Assembly: GCA_902782645.1 (NCBI GenBank)
Contig: CACZNV010000177.1
Span: forward strand, 1 to 32,371
DNA from: an uncultured Ruminococcus sp.
GTDB lineage: Bacteria > Bacillota > Clostridia > UBA1212
Reading direction: 5' to 3'
DNA length: 32,371 nt
The translations under genes were made by a program, and so were the position numbers. The notes below the pieces were generated by a model. That model searched no databases. It was not told the origin of the DNA and saw only the letters and a program-made list of their open reading frames with translations. This document shows, piece after piece, positions 8,217 through 15,651 of the stretch. Each line of letters begins with the position of its first letter. The first letter of the stretch is position 1.

Positions 8217-8245
8217 ATTATATTATTATGTTTTCGATTTGTCAA
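8217..8245 (-). promoter_or_regulatory. Perfect consensus sigma-A promoter for the metzincin gene
   Basis: On the minus strand TTGACA (8245-8240), a 17-base spacer and TATAAT (8222-8217) match the consensus at every position. The expected start near 8210 would give a leader of about 180 bases before the AGGAG site and the ATG at 8028. I see no riboswitch in that leader. Confidence 0.85.
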
Positions 8246-8484
8246 CACCTAAGTTTCATAGTTTAGTTGTTCAATTCTATGTAATGTGCATTTAGTTAAA
8301 CATTAATTAGCTCTGAGCGATGATACTTTTAAAGATAAAGCCCATATAATGGTGTAAATTCAAAAGGGTTGCGACACCGACTCGGCATAAAGCATCAACA
8401 TAAAACTACATCTAACACATTCAGTGGTCTATTCCCTGTGACTCACATAAATAAACAGCCGGCCGTTTGCAAACGTTAATACTC
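8246..8484. other. AT-rich non-coding spacer
   Basis: There is no credible gene, RNA or repeat in this stretch. A TATAAT at 8345-8350 on the plus strand has no good -35 partner and no gene after it. The AT-rich composition continues that of the metzincin gene, so the stretch may be part of the same acquired segment. Confidence 0.5.
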
Positions 8485-8519
8485 AAAAAGCGGGAGCAGA
8501 CAACCTCGTGCCTGCTCCC
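8485..8519 (-). terminator. Rho-independent terminator of the GH-like membrane protein gene
   Basis: GGGAGCAG (8492-8499) and CTGCTCCC (8512-8519) make a perfect 8-bp stem; reading the minus strand it is followed by GCTTTTTGAG. It begins 26 bp after the stop codon of the gene at 8546. Confidence 0.85.
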
Positions 8520-8545
8520 AATTTAACTCAGTATTACTTTTTGAA

Positions 8546-11500
8546 TCAGTATAACTTTTCTGACTCGCCCGCAACGTCGAACGTGAAGCCGCCCTTGTGA
8601 GCCTCGGCGGTGTAATCGCCAAAGTACTTTCTGGCGATGGACTCCCGCTCCACTGCAAGGCTGATATCGTCTATCTTAAGCGCAGCGTAGTCGTCGCAGA
8701 CATATGAAACCTGAATTTTGACAGCACCGAGGGGCACCTGATTCGAGAGAGTGTATTTAATCGGCATGGTCTTACCGCCAATTTCGAACTCAGCAGACAT
8801 TCTCTCATTCTTAATTCCGTCTTCGAAGAACTCTACAACCATCTTTGCACTGCCGCTGCCGGTGTAGGAACCGAGGAAGTTGAGTTCGATTACATCGCCG
8901 GTCTGCAGGTCGCCGATGAGGGGAGATTCGTTCCTTTTGCGGACCTCTTTCCCGAGGGCAATGTTTTCCACCGCCACATGGGAATGGAACGGAACGAGGT
9001 AAACGTCGCCGGTCCAGTTTCCGTTGGCGTCAACCGATTTCAGGAGTCCTGTCTCGTCATCGCCAAGTTCAACAAGCTGATACGACTTCTCGCCGGCTTT
9101 TACCGCAAGGGTTGCGCCGGTGCCGCCCGCATAGCCCGGCCTCGGGTTGTTCTGTTCGATAAGCTTGGCGACGCTCTTGATATCAGCAGCGGTGCCCTCA
9201 TCGCTGATGTTCAGTATGTTGATGTATTTGCCGCCGTGGGACCATACATATTCAAGCTGTTTCTGGGGCGTGCCTCTCTTGTATGAGGTCATTGAGTTGT
9301 ACTCGCCCATGGTAACGTTCTTAAAACCGGCGGAGAAAGCCAGGTTCAGGAAGTTGGTGTCGTCCTGGAACCACATTCCGTACCTTGTGGCGCCGAAGTG
9401 GCAGCCCAGGGTCATCATGGCGTCCACAGGCGACATTCTGGTGTCTGCCTGACCGAGGAAGCCTGAAATCGCGTCGCCCTCCGGGATGGAGTGGCCCGAG
9501 ATGATCTCTGACGGGAAACCGGCAAGCAGCGCCTCGCGGAAAGCCTCAGTGAGCCTCTTGTTGACGATTTTTCTCGTAAACAGCGCCCACTGTTCAAAGA
9601 AAGCTCCGCTGAACCTGTCCCAGCTGCCCCTGTTTCCCAGTGCACCGTTTCTGGGCGCGTCGATATCTTCCCTCGATTTGAAGGATGTGCCGAATTTGTT
9701 ATTGATGTTCTCAATACTTCCGAATCTTTCCAGGAGGTAGCTTCTGAAGCCCTCGATGTTGTTCGGGTTGTAGTCGCCGAAGGTCTCGCCCACGTTGATT
9801 TCAATCTCGTGGATCGGTTCAAGCCCCACAAGCTTCTCCGGATCTCCCGTGAAGTTCGAATAAAGGTCCTGGAGAGTTGTTCTGAGAGGATAGATTCTCA
9901 TCTTGTCCAGTTCGATGATGCCCTCAGCGTAAGTCGCGTTGTAGAACTGGGAGTCCAGCTCGACGTAGTTTGCGGTCTCATTGGCGTTGGTATAGCCAAG
10001 GTATCTCTTGAATCCGTTCTCGTCAACAACATTTGCGAGGAGCTGAGTTGAGCTTGTAATGTTGAATCTGTGGGTAAAGCAGGGTTCCCAGACGTTGTAG
10101 GACTTGCTGTAGTTTCTTATCTTGGCGGTGCTCCTCCAGTCCGAATAGTTTGCCTCCGCAAGAAGCTGAAGCCTCTTTTGCGAAAGAACCGTAATGATCT
10201 TGCCGGCAAGGTCAGTTCTTATGTGCTGGAATTCCGCAGACTTAATGTAGTCGGTGTTGCTGACGTTGAGGCCCTTCACCGCATCAAGCTTCATGTTGCT
10301 GTTTACCGTATACCAGTAGAATATGTTCTCGTACACGCCAATGTCAATCTTGTCGCCGTATACATCATCTTCACCGCCAAAAACTCTGATGTAGGATCTG
10401 TTGGCGTCGCTTGAGTCCTTGGCGATAGATACGATGAGGCTGTCCTCCGAAAAAGCGGACTGGGCAACAAAAGCCGCCGTCCCGTCAATGTTGAAATTGA
10501 CCTTTAAAAACTCGACTGAGCCTGTGCCTTCTGATACAGCATACACAGTTCCGCGGTAGACCTCATTGCTGTTTCTGTCCGTCACTATGAAGCCGTCCGC
10601 ACTGCCCGCTTTGGTGCTCTTGGCTATTTCGATTTCGTGGCCCGCCGCCGAAGCGCCCAGCGCAGCGGTTCCTGTGCTGATAAGCTTAATCTCTTTGAGA
10701 GAATAGATTGCGAAGGGAATGTTGCCATCGCTGTCGGCTTTTTCCGCAGCCACAAGAAGCCTTTCCTGACAGGAGCCGTCAAAATCTCCCGTCAGTATGA
10801 CGTAGGGCGCCCTGTCCTTAAACTCGGGCGTTATCACCATGTAGGGCATCCCGTACTCGTCGAAAACCTTGACGGATTTAGTTTCAGGAGATCTGCCGTC
10901 AAAAGCACTTGCCGCGACTACAATACGTCCGTCCACCTTTGCAGCAGCAACCCTGACGCCGCCCTTTACATCCGCAGAGAATGCCAGAAACTGTGCGGTC
11001 TTTGCCGAATACCTGTTGAAAACTCTTATGAGAGTGTGGTTTTCGCTGTTTCTGCCCTCGCCCGCAATTATCACCGGCATTGTTTTACCGGTTTCCAGAC
11101 CCTTGCCGTAGCCTTGAGTGCCGTAAATTTCCGTCGAAAGTCCCAGTTCGAGATCCGAGTCGGTATATTTCACGGTGTATCCGCTGTTGTTTGAAACTGT
11201 GTCCGGAAGATTCACGAGAGCATTGTCGAGGTTCTCCTGTTCGGCGTCCCTGATCAGCATGCTGATCATCTCGAAAGTGTAGTAATCGTCAAATACATTG
11301 GCGCCGCTGCCTTTGTCAAGGAGCACGCAGAGCTTTTTCTCGTAAATAAAGGCCTCTTTGCCGAGTTTTTCAGCCACCGCGTCGAGGGTCACATTGCCCG
11401 ATCCGCAGTCAAGACCCGTTGCGCTGCCCAGAAGTCCGGCGTCCACCGTCATAACCTTGTCGGAATAGGTGCAGATGCTTTTATCGCCAATAACACCGGA

Positions 11501-11851
11501 GACATCCCTGTACTCGCCGTTCACATAAACCTTTTGTTTGCCTTCCTGAAAAGCAATTCCGTTGAAATTTTTGAGAAGCTTATCGGCAAGCGCGGCCGGA
11601 GTATATGCGGAATAGTCAATCTTGTCTGTAAACCCGTAAAAAATCACTCCAGGATCCTCCTCCTTTTTAGGCTCGCTCGTAGGCACCGCCGTCTTTCCCC
11701 CGTTTTTTCCGGCGCATCCGCCAATCGCAAGAGACGACAGAACAATCGCCGCGATCAGGATCAGTGCGACGCCCGCAACCACATAATTTGCGGAGTTCGT
11801 AAAGAAAGCTTTGACTTTCTTCACGTCTGAAGAAGTATTATTACCAGCCAT
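8546..11851 (-). CDS. Membrane-anchored protein with a copper-amine-oxidase-N-like region and a GH-A/GH42-like barrel
   Basis: The 1101-residue product starts at ATG 11851, with GGAGG about 7 bases upstream; a TTG four codons earlier is possible but overlaps that ribosome site. One membrane segment (24-47) is followed by a Lys/Glu/Pro linker, so the rest is probably outside. Residues 85-180 (VYVNGEYRD... and LDAVAEKLG) resemble the copper amine oxidase N-terminal fold. The next part, to about 670, is beta-rich and unassigned. At about 675-905, RSYLLERFGSIENINNKFGTSF resembles the GH42 beta-galactosidase signature, and MGEY (848-851, E850) sits where a clan GH-A nucleophile would. E682, E684 or E689 could be the acid/base. 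Residues 955-1101 look like a carbohydrate-binding beta sandwich. It is a single-gene unit with its own promoter and terminator. The substrate is unknown. Confidence 0.7.
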   Translation of the reverse strand: MAGNNTSSDVKKVKAFFTNSANYVVAGVALILIAAIVLSSLAIGGCAGKNGGKTAVPTSEPKKEEDPGVIFYGFTDKIDYSAYTPAALADKLLKNFNGIAFQEGKQKVYVNGEYRDVSGVIGDKSICTYSDKVMTVDAGLLGSATGLDCGSGNVTLDAVAEKLGKEAFIYEKKLCVLLDKGSGANVFDDYYTFEMISMLIRDAEQENLDNALVNLPDTVSNNSGYTVKYTDSDLELGLSTEIYGTQGYGKGLETGKTMPVIIAGEGRNSENHTLIRVFNRYSAKTAQFLAFSADVKGGVRVAAAKVDGRIVVAASAFDGRSPETKSVKVFDEYGMPYMVITPEFKDRAPYVILTGDFDGSCQERLLVAAEKADSDGNIPFAIYSLKEIKLISTGTAALGASAAGHEIEIAKSTKAGSADGFIVTDRNSNEVYRGTVYAVSEGTGSVEFLKVNFNIDGTAAFVAQSAFSEDSLIVSIAKDSSDANRSYIRVFGGEDDVYGDKIDIGVYENIFYWYTVNSNMKLDAVKGLNVSNTDYIKSAEFQHIRTDLAGKIITVLSQKRLQLLAEANYSDWRSTAKIRNYSKSYNVWEPCFTHRFNITSSTQLLANVVDENGFKRYLGYTNANETANYVELDSQFYNATYAEGIIELDKMRIYPLRTTLQDLYSNFTGDPEKLVGLEPIHEIEINVGETFGDYNPNNIEGFRSYLLERFGSIENINNKFGTSFKSREDIDAPRNGALGNRGSWDRFSGAFFEQWALFTRKIVNKRLTEAFREALLAGFPSEIISGHSIPEGDAISGFLGQADTRMSPVDAMMTLGCHFGATRYGMWFQDDTNFLNLAFSAGFKNVTMGEYNSMTSYKRGTPQKQLEYVWSHGGKYINILNISDEGTAADIKSVAKLIEQNNPRPGYAGGTGATLAVKAGEKSYQLVELGDDETGLLKSVDANGNWTGDVYLVPFHSHVAVENIALGKEVRKRNESPLIGDLQTGDVIELNFLGSYTGSGSAKMVVEFFEDGIKNERMSAEFEIGGKTMPIKYTLSNQVPLGAVKIQVSYVCDDYAALKIDDISLAVERESIARKYFGDYTAEAHKGGFTFDVAGESEKLY

Positions 11852-11900
11852 TTTATCCTCCAAAACATAAATGTGACCCTATCGGTCTCAATCTGGGTTT

Positions 11901-11929
11901 ATTTTATCAAACACGCCAATAAAAAACAA
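11901..11929 (-). promoter_or_regulatory. Candidate sigma-A promoter for the GH-like membrane protein gene
   Basis: On the minus strand TTGTTT (11929-11924), a 17-base spacer and TAAAAT (11906-11901) lie about 50 bases upstream of the ATG at 11851. The -10 is good (five of six) and the -35 is weak (three of six). Confidence 0.5.
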
Positions 11930-12067
11930 CGGAAACCGGGCAGTTTCACCGGCCGTATAAATAATATTTCCGGCACTTCCGCAATGATCGGAAATATAGT
12001 AGAATTCTCTTACAACATATCAGCTTCTTCAGGAAAACTGTTTGCGGCATCTTCAACACTCAATTCT

Positions 12068-12541
12068 ATGGCAAATTTCACTGCTGCTGTCCTGATATTT
12101 ATTTTCCCGCTCACCTGGTGTGCGGTTCTTGACCTTACCTGCGGAGTTATCCCCGACAAGAACCACGTTCTTGTGTTTTACGGCGGTCTGATGCTTGCAC
12201 TCATGCAGCCAACCGGAACCGCGCTTATTTCCCTTGCGGCGGCGGCAGTCTTTTTGGGTTTGTCATTCGCCGCCGCGAGATTGAAAAAGCCTGTTCTCGG
12301 CGGCGCAGACGTAAAGCTTATGGCAATCATAACCGTCTGCGCCGGGTTTGCCGCCGCCCTTTCCGCTTTCATGACGGCCTTTGTTCTGGCGGGCATTGCG
12401 TCTGTTGCCGTCAAGGCCGCAGATTTCCTGCGGCGGCGTTTTTTGAAAGAAAACAGCCGCCCCCTTCTTTCGAAATACGGGGGCGGTATACCGTTTGCGC
12501 CTTTCTTATTGGCGGGTGTCTGCCTGTACTATTCGTTTTAG
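12068..12541 (+). CDS. Stand-alone prepilin peptidase-like protein (A24 family)
   Basis: The 157-residue form from ATG 12068 is nearly all membrane: five to six hydrophobic segments. The two aspartyl sites of A24 peptidases are visible: D in LDLTCGVIPD near the N-terminus, and GGADVKLMA, the GxGD motif with Ala for the second Gly. It lacks the N-terminal methylase half of full PilD, like the short CpaA/TadV enzymes that process Tad-type pilins. The start is uncertain: no clear Shine-Dalgarno site precedes 12068, and the frame stays open back to 11873. No pilin or pilus assembly gene is in the window, so its substrate is not visible. It converges on obgE with 29 bp between stop codons. Confidence 0.75.
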   Translation: MANFTAAVLIFIFPLTWCAVLDLTCGVIPDKNHVLVFYGGLMLALMQPTGTALISLAAAAVFLGLSFAAARLKKPVLGGADVKLMAIITVCAGFAAALSAFMTAFVLAGIASVAVKAADFLRRRFLKENSRPLLSKYGGGIPFAPFLLAGVCLYYSF

Positions 12542-12570
12542 CGGATTTTTCGGGAAAACCTGGCGCTTTG

Positions 12571-13905
12571 TCAGAACGAGAAATCGAACTCCGTGTCCGC
12601 GATTCTGACTGTGTCGCCCTCTTTGATGCCCATCTCCTCAAGCTTTGCGATGACTCCCTTCTGTCTGAGGACTCGCTGGAAATAGCCTGAGGACTCATAG
12701 TCGCCAAGGTTTACCGAATCAAGCAGATGCTCGATGAACCTGCCGCAGATAACGTATACATCGCCGTCCATTTCCACAGTGAAGAGCTCTTCCTCTCCGT
12801 CCGTGAAAGCGGTTTCTTCTTCGTCGATAATGTCCTCGAAGGTGCTCTCCTGAGGTATGAAATCCAGGAGCGAACCGCAGTAGTCTGCCAGCTCCGTAAT
12901 GCCCTTGCCGGAGACTGCGCTTATCTCAAACAGCTTATAGCAGCCCTTCTCGCTGTACTCTTTTACGGAAGGATCTTTTTCGATTGCCTCAGCCAGCCAT
13001 TTTTCGTATTTTTTGCGGAATTCCTCGACTCTTTCTTCTGCTCCGGGGACGTCTGTCTTGTTGCAGGCGACCACCTGAGGTCTTTCGGCAAGTCTCTCGT
13101 GGTAGAGTCTCAGTTCTTCGTTAATCTTCAGGAAGTCGTCAAAAGGATCTCTTCCGGAATACGGTGAAACATCCACTATATGGAGGATCAGCCTTGTACG
13201 CTCAATATGTCTCAGGAAGCGGTGACCCGCACCTTTTCCCTCCGATGCGCCCTCAATGAGACCGGGTATGTCGGCGGTGACGTAACCCCTGCCGTCCCTG
13301 GTCTTTACCACGCCAAGCTTCGGCGTAAGGGTTGTGAACGGATAGTCGGCAATTTCAGGCTTGGCGGCTGTGGTGACGGAAAGATAGGAGGACTTGCCCA
13401 CGTTGGGGAAGCCCACGAGGCCCACGTCAGCAAGAAGCTTCAGTTCAAGGGCCACGTCAAACTCGAAACCCGCCTCGCCTGCCTTGGCGAAGTTGGGGAC
13501 CTGCCTTGTGGAGGTGGCAAAGTTGCTGTTGCCCTTGCCGCCCCGGCCGCCCTTGGCGGCTACAAAGCGTTCGCCCTCGTATTTGAGATCCGCAAGCACC
13601 GCGCCTGTTCTGACGTCCTTGACGATAGTTCCCGGCGGAACTTTTATGGTCACATCTGCGCCGTTTTTGCCCGTCATCTTCTGACCGGCTCCGTTGGCGC
13701 CGTTCCCGGCGGTGTATTTTCTCTTGTATCTGAAGTCGATAAGGGTTGAGAGCCCCTTGTCGACAACAAACACCACATCTCCGCCCCGGCCGCCGTCGCC
13801 GCCGTCAGGTCCGCCCGCAGCGATATACTTCTCCCGTCTGAAGGAGACTGCGCCGTGGCCGCCGCTGCCGGATTTTATGTGAATAACCGCTCTGTCGGTA
13901 AACAT
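12571..13905 (-). CDS. obgE: Obg family GTPase ObgE/CgtA
   Basis: At 444 residues the protein has all three expected parts. The glycine-rich Obg fold is at 1-157 (GPDGGDGGRGGDV). The G domain is at 158 to about 340, with G1 GFPNVGKS (165-172), G2 YPFTTLTP (188-195), G3 DIPG (212-215) and a G4 CNKTD. The C-terminal OCT domain begins at about 365. Obg binds the 50S subunit and links ribosome assembly to GTP/ppGpp state. It follows the SpoVB-like gene by 18 bp and is the last gene of the long minus-strand run. The G1 continues SYLS rather than the common TLLS, a mild substitution. AGAGG lies about 11 bases before the ATG. No clear terminator is seen before the convergent gene end at 12541. Confidence 0.95.
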   Translation of the reverse strand: MFTDRAVIHIKSGSGGHGAVSFRREKYIAAGGPDGGDGGRGGDVVFVVDKGLSTLIDFRYKRKYTAGNGANGAGQKMTGKNGADVTIKVPPGTIVKDVRTGAVLADLKYEGERFVAAKGGRGGKGNSNFATSTRQVPNFAKAGEAGFEFDVALELKLLADVGLVGFPNVGKSSYLSVTTAAKPEIADYPFTTLTPKLGVVKTRDGRGYVTADIPGLIEGASEGKGAGHRFLRHIERTRLILHIVDVSPYSGRDPFDDFLKINEELRLYHERLAERPQVVACNKTDVPGAEERVEEFRKKYEKWLAEAIEKDPSVKEYSEKGCYKLFEISAVSGKGITELADYCGSLLDFIPQESTFEDIIDEEETAFTDGEEELFTVEMDGDVYVICGRFIEHLLDSVNLGDYESSGYFQRVLRQKGVIAKLEEMGIKEGDTVRIADTEFDFSF

Positions 13906-13923
13906 AATTATTAGTACCTCTTG

Positions 13924-15561
13924 TTAGTTTTTGATTCTGAAAAATCTGTCTGCCCTGCCCAACGCAGATTTTATCTTTGGCGACATCTCGCCAAGGTCTT
14001 TCGATGTGAGACCGCCAAGCCTTCTCAGGGCGATGTAGTAAACGACAAGCGTTACTATTCCGGCAGGAATTATGGGAATTAGATAGGACACATACCCTTT
14101 CAAAGCAATTTTCAACAGCAGTCTCAATGCCCCGTACACGGGATACCCCGCAAGGACTCCCGCTGCGGAAGCGGCCACCGGCGGTGCAAACGCCCGGATG
14201 ATTGAGAATTTTATACCCGCCCTCCTCTTCATAACGTAAAGGTTAAGCAGCAGAGGGATAAGATATGAGACATATGTCGCAATTATCGCGCCGTAGATAT
14301 TCAGCCCTTTAATGCCTATCAGCACATAGTTCAGCACTGCTTTCAGCACCACGCAAAGGCACATAAACGCTGATGACGTGTAAAACTTGTTGACGCCCTG
14401 AAGAATGGAGCTTTGCAGGTGGACAGTGCAGAGGAACACAACGCTGAACGACGACAGCGAAAGCAGGATGATATTGTCGCCGTAGCCCAGTACCCTGTAT
14501 ATGGGGCCCGAGAAGACCGCGTAAATAGCGGCAATCGGCACTGCGGCAATGTAGCAAAGTTTAAAAGCGCTCTGAGCCTTTTTCGACACGTCGCGCATAT
14601 TGTTTTCCGCAAACGCCAATGTAATCGCCGGGAGCACGCTGACGCACAGGGCCGTCGCCAGCGACCCGGGCACGTTTATAAGCTGCCTCATGGCCATGTA
14701 CTGGCCGTGGAGTATCTTGGCGGCACTCTCGTCAAAGCCTGCCCTTAGGAGCGAGGATTTGATCATTCCGTTGTCGATAAGGTCGCCGCCAAACTGAACT
14801 GCGGACGAGATAAACAGGGGCAGACTGTAGAAAAGGATTTTCTTGATGAGGTCCCTGTCGGTAAGACTGCTGTGGCCTGCGGTCCTCAGCTCTTTTTCGT
14901 GGTCGATAAGGTCGGCAAACTCCCGCCTGTCGGATTTGTACTCAATAAGACATATGGCAAGGGCAACCAGCGATCCTGCAAAAGTACCGAGAGAGGCACC
15001 TGCCACCGCCCAGACAATACCTTTACTCCTTAAGAGAAGAACACCTGCAGCTGAGAACAGAACGTGAACTATCTGTTCCACAATCTGGGAGGCTGCCGTG
15101 GGCCTCATGTTTCTGCGGCCCTGGAAGTAGCCTCTGAAGCCCGACAGGACGGCGCACACAAAAACCGTGGGTCCGAGGACCATGATGCCCGCCCAGGAGT
15201 CCTCGTTGGACATAAGTCTTGCCAGGGGCTTCGAAAAGGCCATTATCGCTACGGTCAGGAAAAAGCCAAGGGCCACGAGAAGTCTCGTGGCGATTGAAAA
15301 GGCCCTCTTGGCGTCGTCGCTGCGCTTTTTGGCGCTGAGCTCAGAAACTATTTTGGAAATAGCCACCGGGAATCCGGCGGTGGCGATAACATACACAAAT
15401 GCGTAAACACTGTATGCGGAGCTGTACACGCTGTACCCCGCATAGCCGCCCAGGAGCGACTTTATGAGGGGTACAAACACGAGAGATATGAGTTTGACCG
15501 ATATGTTCGCGATTGAAAGTATCAAAAATCCGCGTGTTATCGTCTGTGCGGTTCTTTTCAT
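13924..15561 (-). CDS. SpoVB/MurJ-like polysaccharide or lipid flippase (MOP superfamily)
   Basis: The 545-residue product is a polytopic membrane protein with about 14 hydrophobic segments. It begins with TRGFLILSIANISVKL and carries the AGFPVAISKIVSELSAKK and GFRGYFQGRRNM stretches typical of SpoVB and related proteins. Members move lipid-linked wall or capsule precursors across the membrane; in spore formers SpoVB acts in cortex synthesis. I cannot tell from sequence whether this one carries lipid II or another glycan. AGGAG lies about 13 bases before the ATG. It sits 90 bp after the GH99-like gene and 18 bp before obgE. Nothing in the window proves sporulation. Confidence 0.85.
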   Translation of the reverse strand: MKRTAQTITRGFLILSIANISVKLISLVFVPLIKSLLGGYAGYSVYSSAYSVYAFVYVIATAGFPVAISKIVSELSAKKRSDDAKRAFSIATRLLVALGFFLTVAIMAFSKPLARLMSNEDSWAGIMVLGPTVFVCAVLSGFRGYFQGRRNMRPTAASQIVEQIVHVLFSAAGVLLLRSKGIVWAVAGASLGTFAGSLVALAICLIEYKSDRREFADLIDHEKELRTAGHSSLTDRDLIKKILFYSLPLFISSAVQFGGDLIDNGMIKSSLLRAGFDESAAKILHGQYMAMRQLINVPGSLATALCVSVLPAITLAFAENNMRDVSKKAQSAFKLCYIAAVPIAAIYAVFSGPIYRVLGYGDNIILLSLSSFSVVFLCTVHLQSSILQGVNKFYTSSAFMCLCVVLKAVLNYVLIGIKGLNIYGAIIATYVSYLIPLLLNLYVMKRRAGIKFSIIRAFAPPVAASAAGVLAGYPVYGALRLLLKIALKGYVSYLIPIIPAGIVTLVVYYIALRRLGGLTSKDLGEMSPKIKSALGRADRFFRIKN

Positions 15562-15651
15562 ATCCTAATACTTACTCCTTTGTAAAGCGGTCTTTTCAAA
15601 GCGCTGCCGGCCCGGAAAACAATCTGCCGGCGAAGTGCGCAATGTATTGTA

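Noticed and set aside
8370-8390. Bases resembling the 3' hairpin of tracrRNA (CCGACTCGG on the plus strand)
   Set aside because: The match is short, there is no CRISPR array, anti-repeat or Cas9 gene, and no following T run.
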